From positions 1-6,112 of the forward strand of contig CALDID010000163.1 of NCBI GenBank assembly GCA_937901865.1: a DNA stretch of 6,112 bases, read 5' to 3'. The position numbers and the translations under genes were made by a program. The notes beneath the pieces were generated by a model. The model was not told the origin of the DNA. It made no database searches and saw nothing but the letters and a program-made list of their open reading frames with translations. The stretch comes from an uncultured Treponema sp. Lineage in GTDB: Bacteria > Spirochaetota > Spirochaetia > Treponematales > Treponemataceae. Below, piece by piece: positions 5,062-6,112 of the stretch; the stretch's first letter is position 1; each line of letters begins with the position of its first letter.

Positions 5062-6112
5062 CTACTTTGCTTTCGCTGTCAATTCCTCGTACATCTTGAA
5101 CAACTCCGCCACAATATCCGCCTCGCTCATCTTCTCGTTGAAGCCGTACGCCGCCATAACAGCGCGGTCGTTCGCTCGGTGAGCCTTGCGCAAATCGGCG
5201 GGCATTGTGAACTCGTCGTATAGGTCAGCAAGGCTCGCGTTAGGATATTTCGCACGCGTATCAAGAATCGCCTGCGCCGTCTGCTCGATTTTCGCCGCTT
5301 GTGCAGAAGTCGGAGAAATCCACGGGAAATTGTTGTAGACGGCAGGCGTATAGCGATAATCGCTCTTGAGCCGACCGCACACCACCCGCATCCACGCCAT
5401 GTGGACACTGCTCGTCATCACAGCAAAAATATACAGGCTGGCATTGGAAATCACATATACGGCATCGCTTGCAATCACATCAGACGAAACATAACCAATT
5501 GGAATATATCTCCGCCTCTCTGATGAAACACGTGGAATCAGCAGATAGTTTCCGCTTTCGGGCTGGCGTATCTGCGTAAAAATCATAGGCGTTTCTGCGT
5601 CTTGCTGTACGCTCGCCGTCGGGCTTTGTCTGCGGAACTCCGCCACATTCTTCAGCCGTTCTCGTATCAGCGAAATCTTTCGGTATTCATTCGGTGAAAC
5701 ACCGTCAAGCCACAAACAATATCGCTTTTTACCCTTTATGAACTCTTCCGCCCCAATAAACTCCCGTATGAACTTTTTGCTTCTGGGATATTTTTTGATG
5801 AGTTCGTCCTTTTCTGCAACCGTAAGAAGCAGATTTCCGTTATCAGTCGGCTGGCTTCCTTTGCTCATCTTAGGCATATTGCTTAGCAAAGGCTTTCCGC
5901 GGTTCTCGATAAACACATTCGGCGCGTCCAAAAGATAGCCGTTGATGTTCTCTGCCTCTTCAATCGTGCCGTCCGCGTTAAAAATCTTTTTCGTCATGGT
6001 ATGGCTATGCTTACCCGATATGGTATAGCTCTGCGTATCCTGTGCGGTATAGCTAGAGCTACCCGATATGGTATAGCTAGGCGTATCCTGTATGGTATAG
6101 CTATGCTTACCC
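5062..6112 (-). CDS. MmeI-like DNA methyltransferase / type IIG restriction protein, C-terminal part
   Basis: The C-terminal part of a large (usually about 900-1000 residue) methyltransferase of the MmeI-like family, often fused to a nuclease. Numbering from the in-window ATG at 5997, residues 17-37 (NINGYLLDAPNVFIEN...) and 41-56 (MPKMSKGSQPTDNGNL) open the target-recognition domain. That domain continues through YLLIPRVSSERRRYIPIGYV (151-170) to the hallmark SSVHMAWMRVVCGRLKSDYR and TPAVYNNFPW (about 217-226). Residues about 231-311 form the helical MmeI C-terminal domain. The catalytic N-terminal half (SAM motif I, NPPY) is not in the window. The ATG at 5997 has no ribosome site and the frame stays open another 38 codons to the window edge through a tandem repeat, so I annotate a partial gene running off the edge. 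Alternatively the repeat marks a break and this is a remnant. The target sequence cannot be predicted here. Confidence 0.85.
   Translation of the reverse strand, partial: GKHSYTIQDTPSYTISGSSSYTAQDTQSYTISGKHSHTMTKKIFNADGTIEEAENINGYLLDAPNVFIENRGKPLLSNMPKMSKGSQPTDNGNLLLTVAEKDELIKKYPRSKKFIREFIGAEEFIKGKKRYCLWLDGVSPNEYRKISLIRERLKNVAEFRRQSPTASVQQDAETPMIFTQIRQPESGNYLLIPRVSSERRRYIPIGYVSSDVIASDAVYVISNASLYIFAVMTSSVHMAWMRVVCGRLKSDYRYTPAVYNNFPWISPTSAQAAKIEQTAQAILDTRAKYPNASLADLYDEFTMPADLRKAHRANDRAVMAAYGFNEKMSEADIVAELFKMYEELTAKAK
5998..6112 (-). repeat. 24-bp (48-bp higher-order) tandem repeat, in frame with the methyltransferase
   Basis: On the minus strand two 48-bp units (6065-6112 and 6017-6064) and a 19-bp partial unit (5998-6016) run directly into the methyltransferase frame. 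Each 48-bp unit is two 24-bp half-repeats with the shared core AGCTATACC. Read in the methyltransferase frame there are no stops, and the peptide is a run of 8-residue motifs: GKHSYTIQ, DTPSYTIS, GSSSYTAQ, DTQSYTIS, then GKHSHT joined to MTKKIF. The array continues off the window, so its copy number is unknown. Confidence 0.85.

Overview
The window looks like bacterial chromosome from a spirochaete, most probably a Treponema. This rests on how the MiaB reads (N-terminus MTYFFETYGCQMN) and on the wealth of short repeats between genes; it is recognition from memory, not a database result. Every protein gene I can support lies on the minus strand, so the window is read here from high to low coordinates.

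Right end (5062-6112): the C-terminal part of an MmeI-like (type IIG/IIL family) DNA methyltransferase or restriction-modification protein, running off the window edge. Its frame continues upstream of the only in-window ATG through an in-frame 24-bp tandem repeat encoding an 8-residue motif. Next (4733-5052) is a gene-free stretch with dense nested pairing: two long-range helices and at least seven local hairpins. It is best explained as a structured RNA of about 310-320 nt whose family I do not recognise.

Middle (3232-4677): two unlike VapBC-type toxin-antitoxin modules in tandem. They are vapB2-vapC2 (14-bp overlap) and vapB1-vapC1 (TAATG overlap), each with its own promoter-like -10 sequence. 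A 36-codon ORF follows that begins like the vapB2 antitoxin and then turns into an 18-bp duplication. It overlaps the start of miaB, so the housekeeping tRNA-modification gene sits directly downstream of the toxin-antitoxin cluster.

Left half (1-3248): miaB (tRNA ms2i6A37 methylthiotransferase). A 317-bp intergenic region follows, holding a four-copy 23-bp tandem array and an 82-bp inverted-repeat element. Then come two tightly linked envelope genes: a small two-helix LapA-like membrane protein and a secreted or periplasmic protein with a C-terminal SPOR (peptidoglycan-binding) domain. A 34-bp direct repeat lies just past the SPOR gene.

Taken together, core genes (miaB, lapA-SPOR) flank an accessory block of toxin-antitoxin modules, an unknown structured RNA and a restriction-modification gene. 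Short tandem duplications of 18, 18, 23, 24 and 34 bp recur both inside and between genes.
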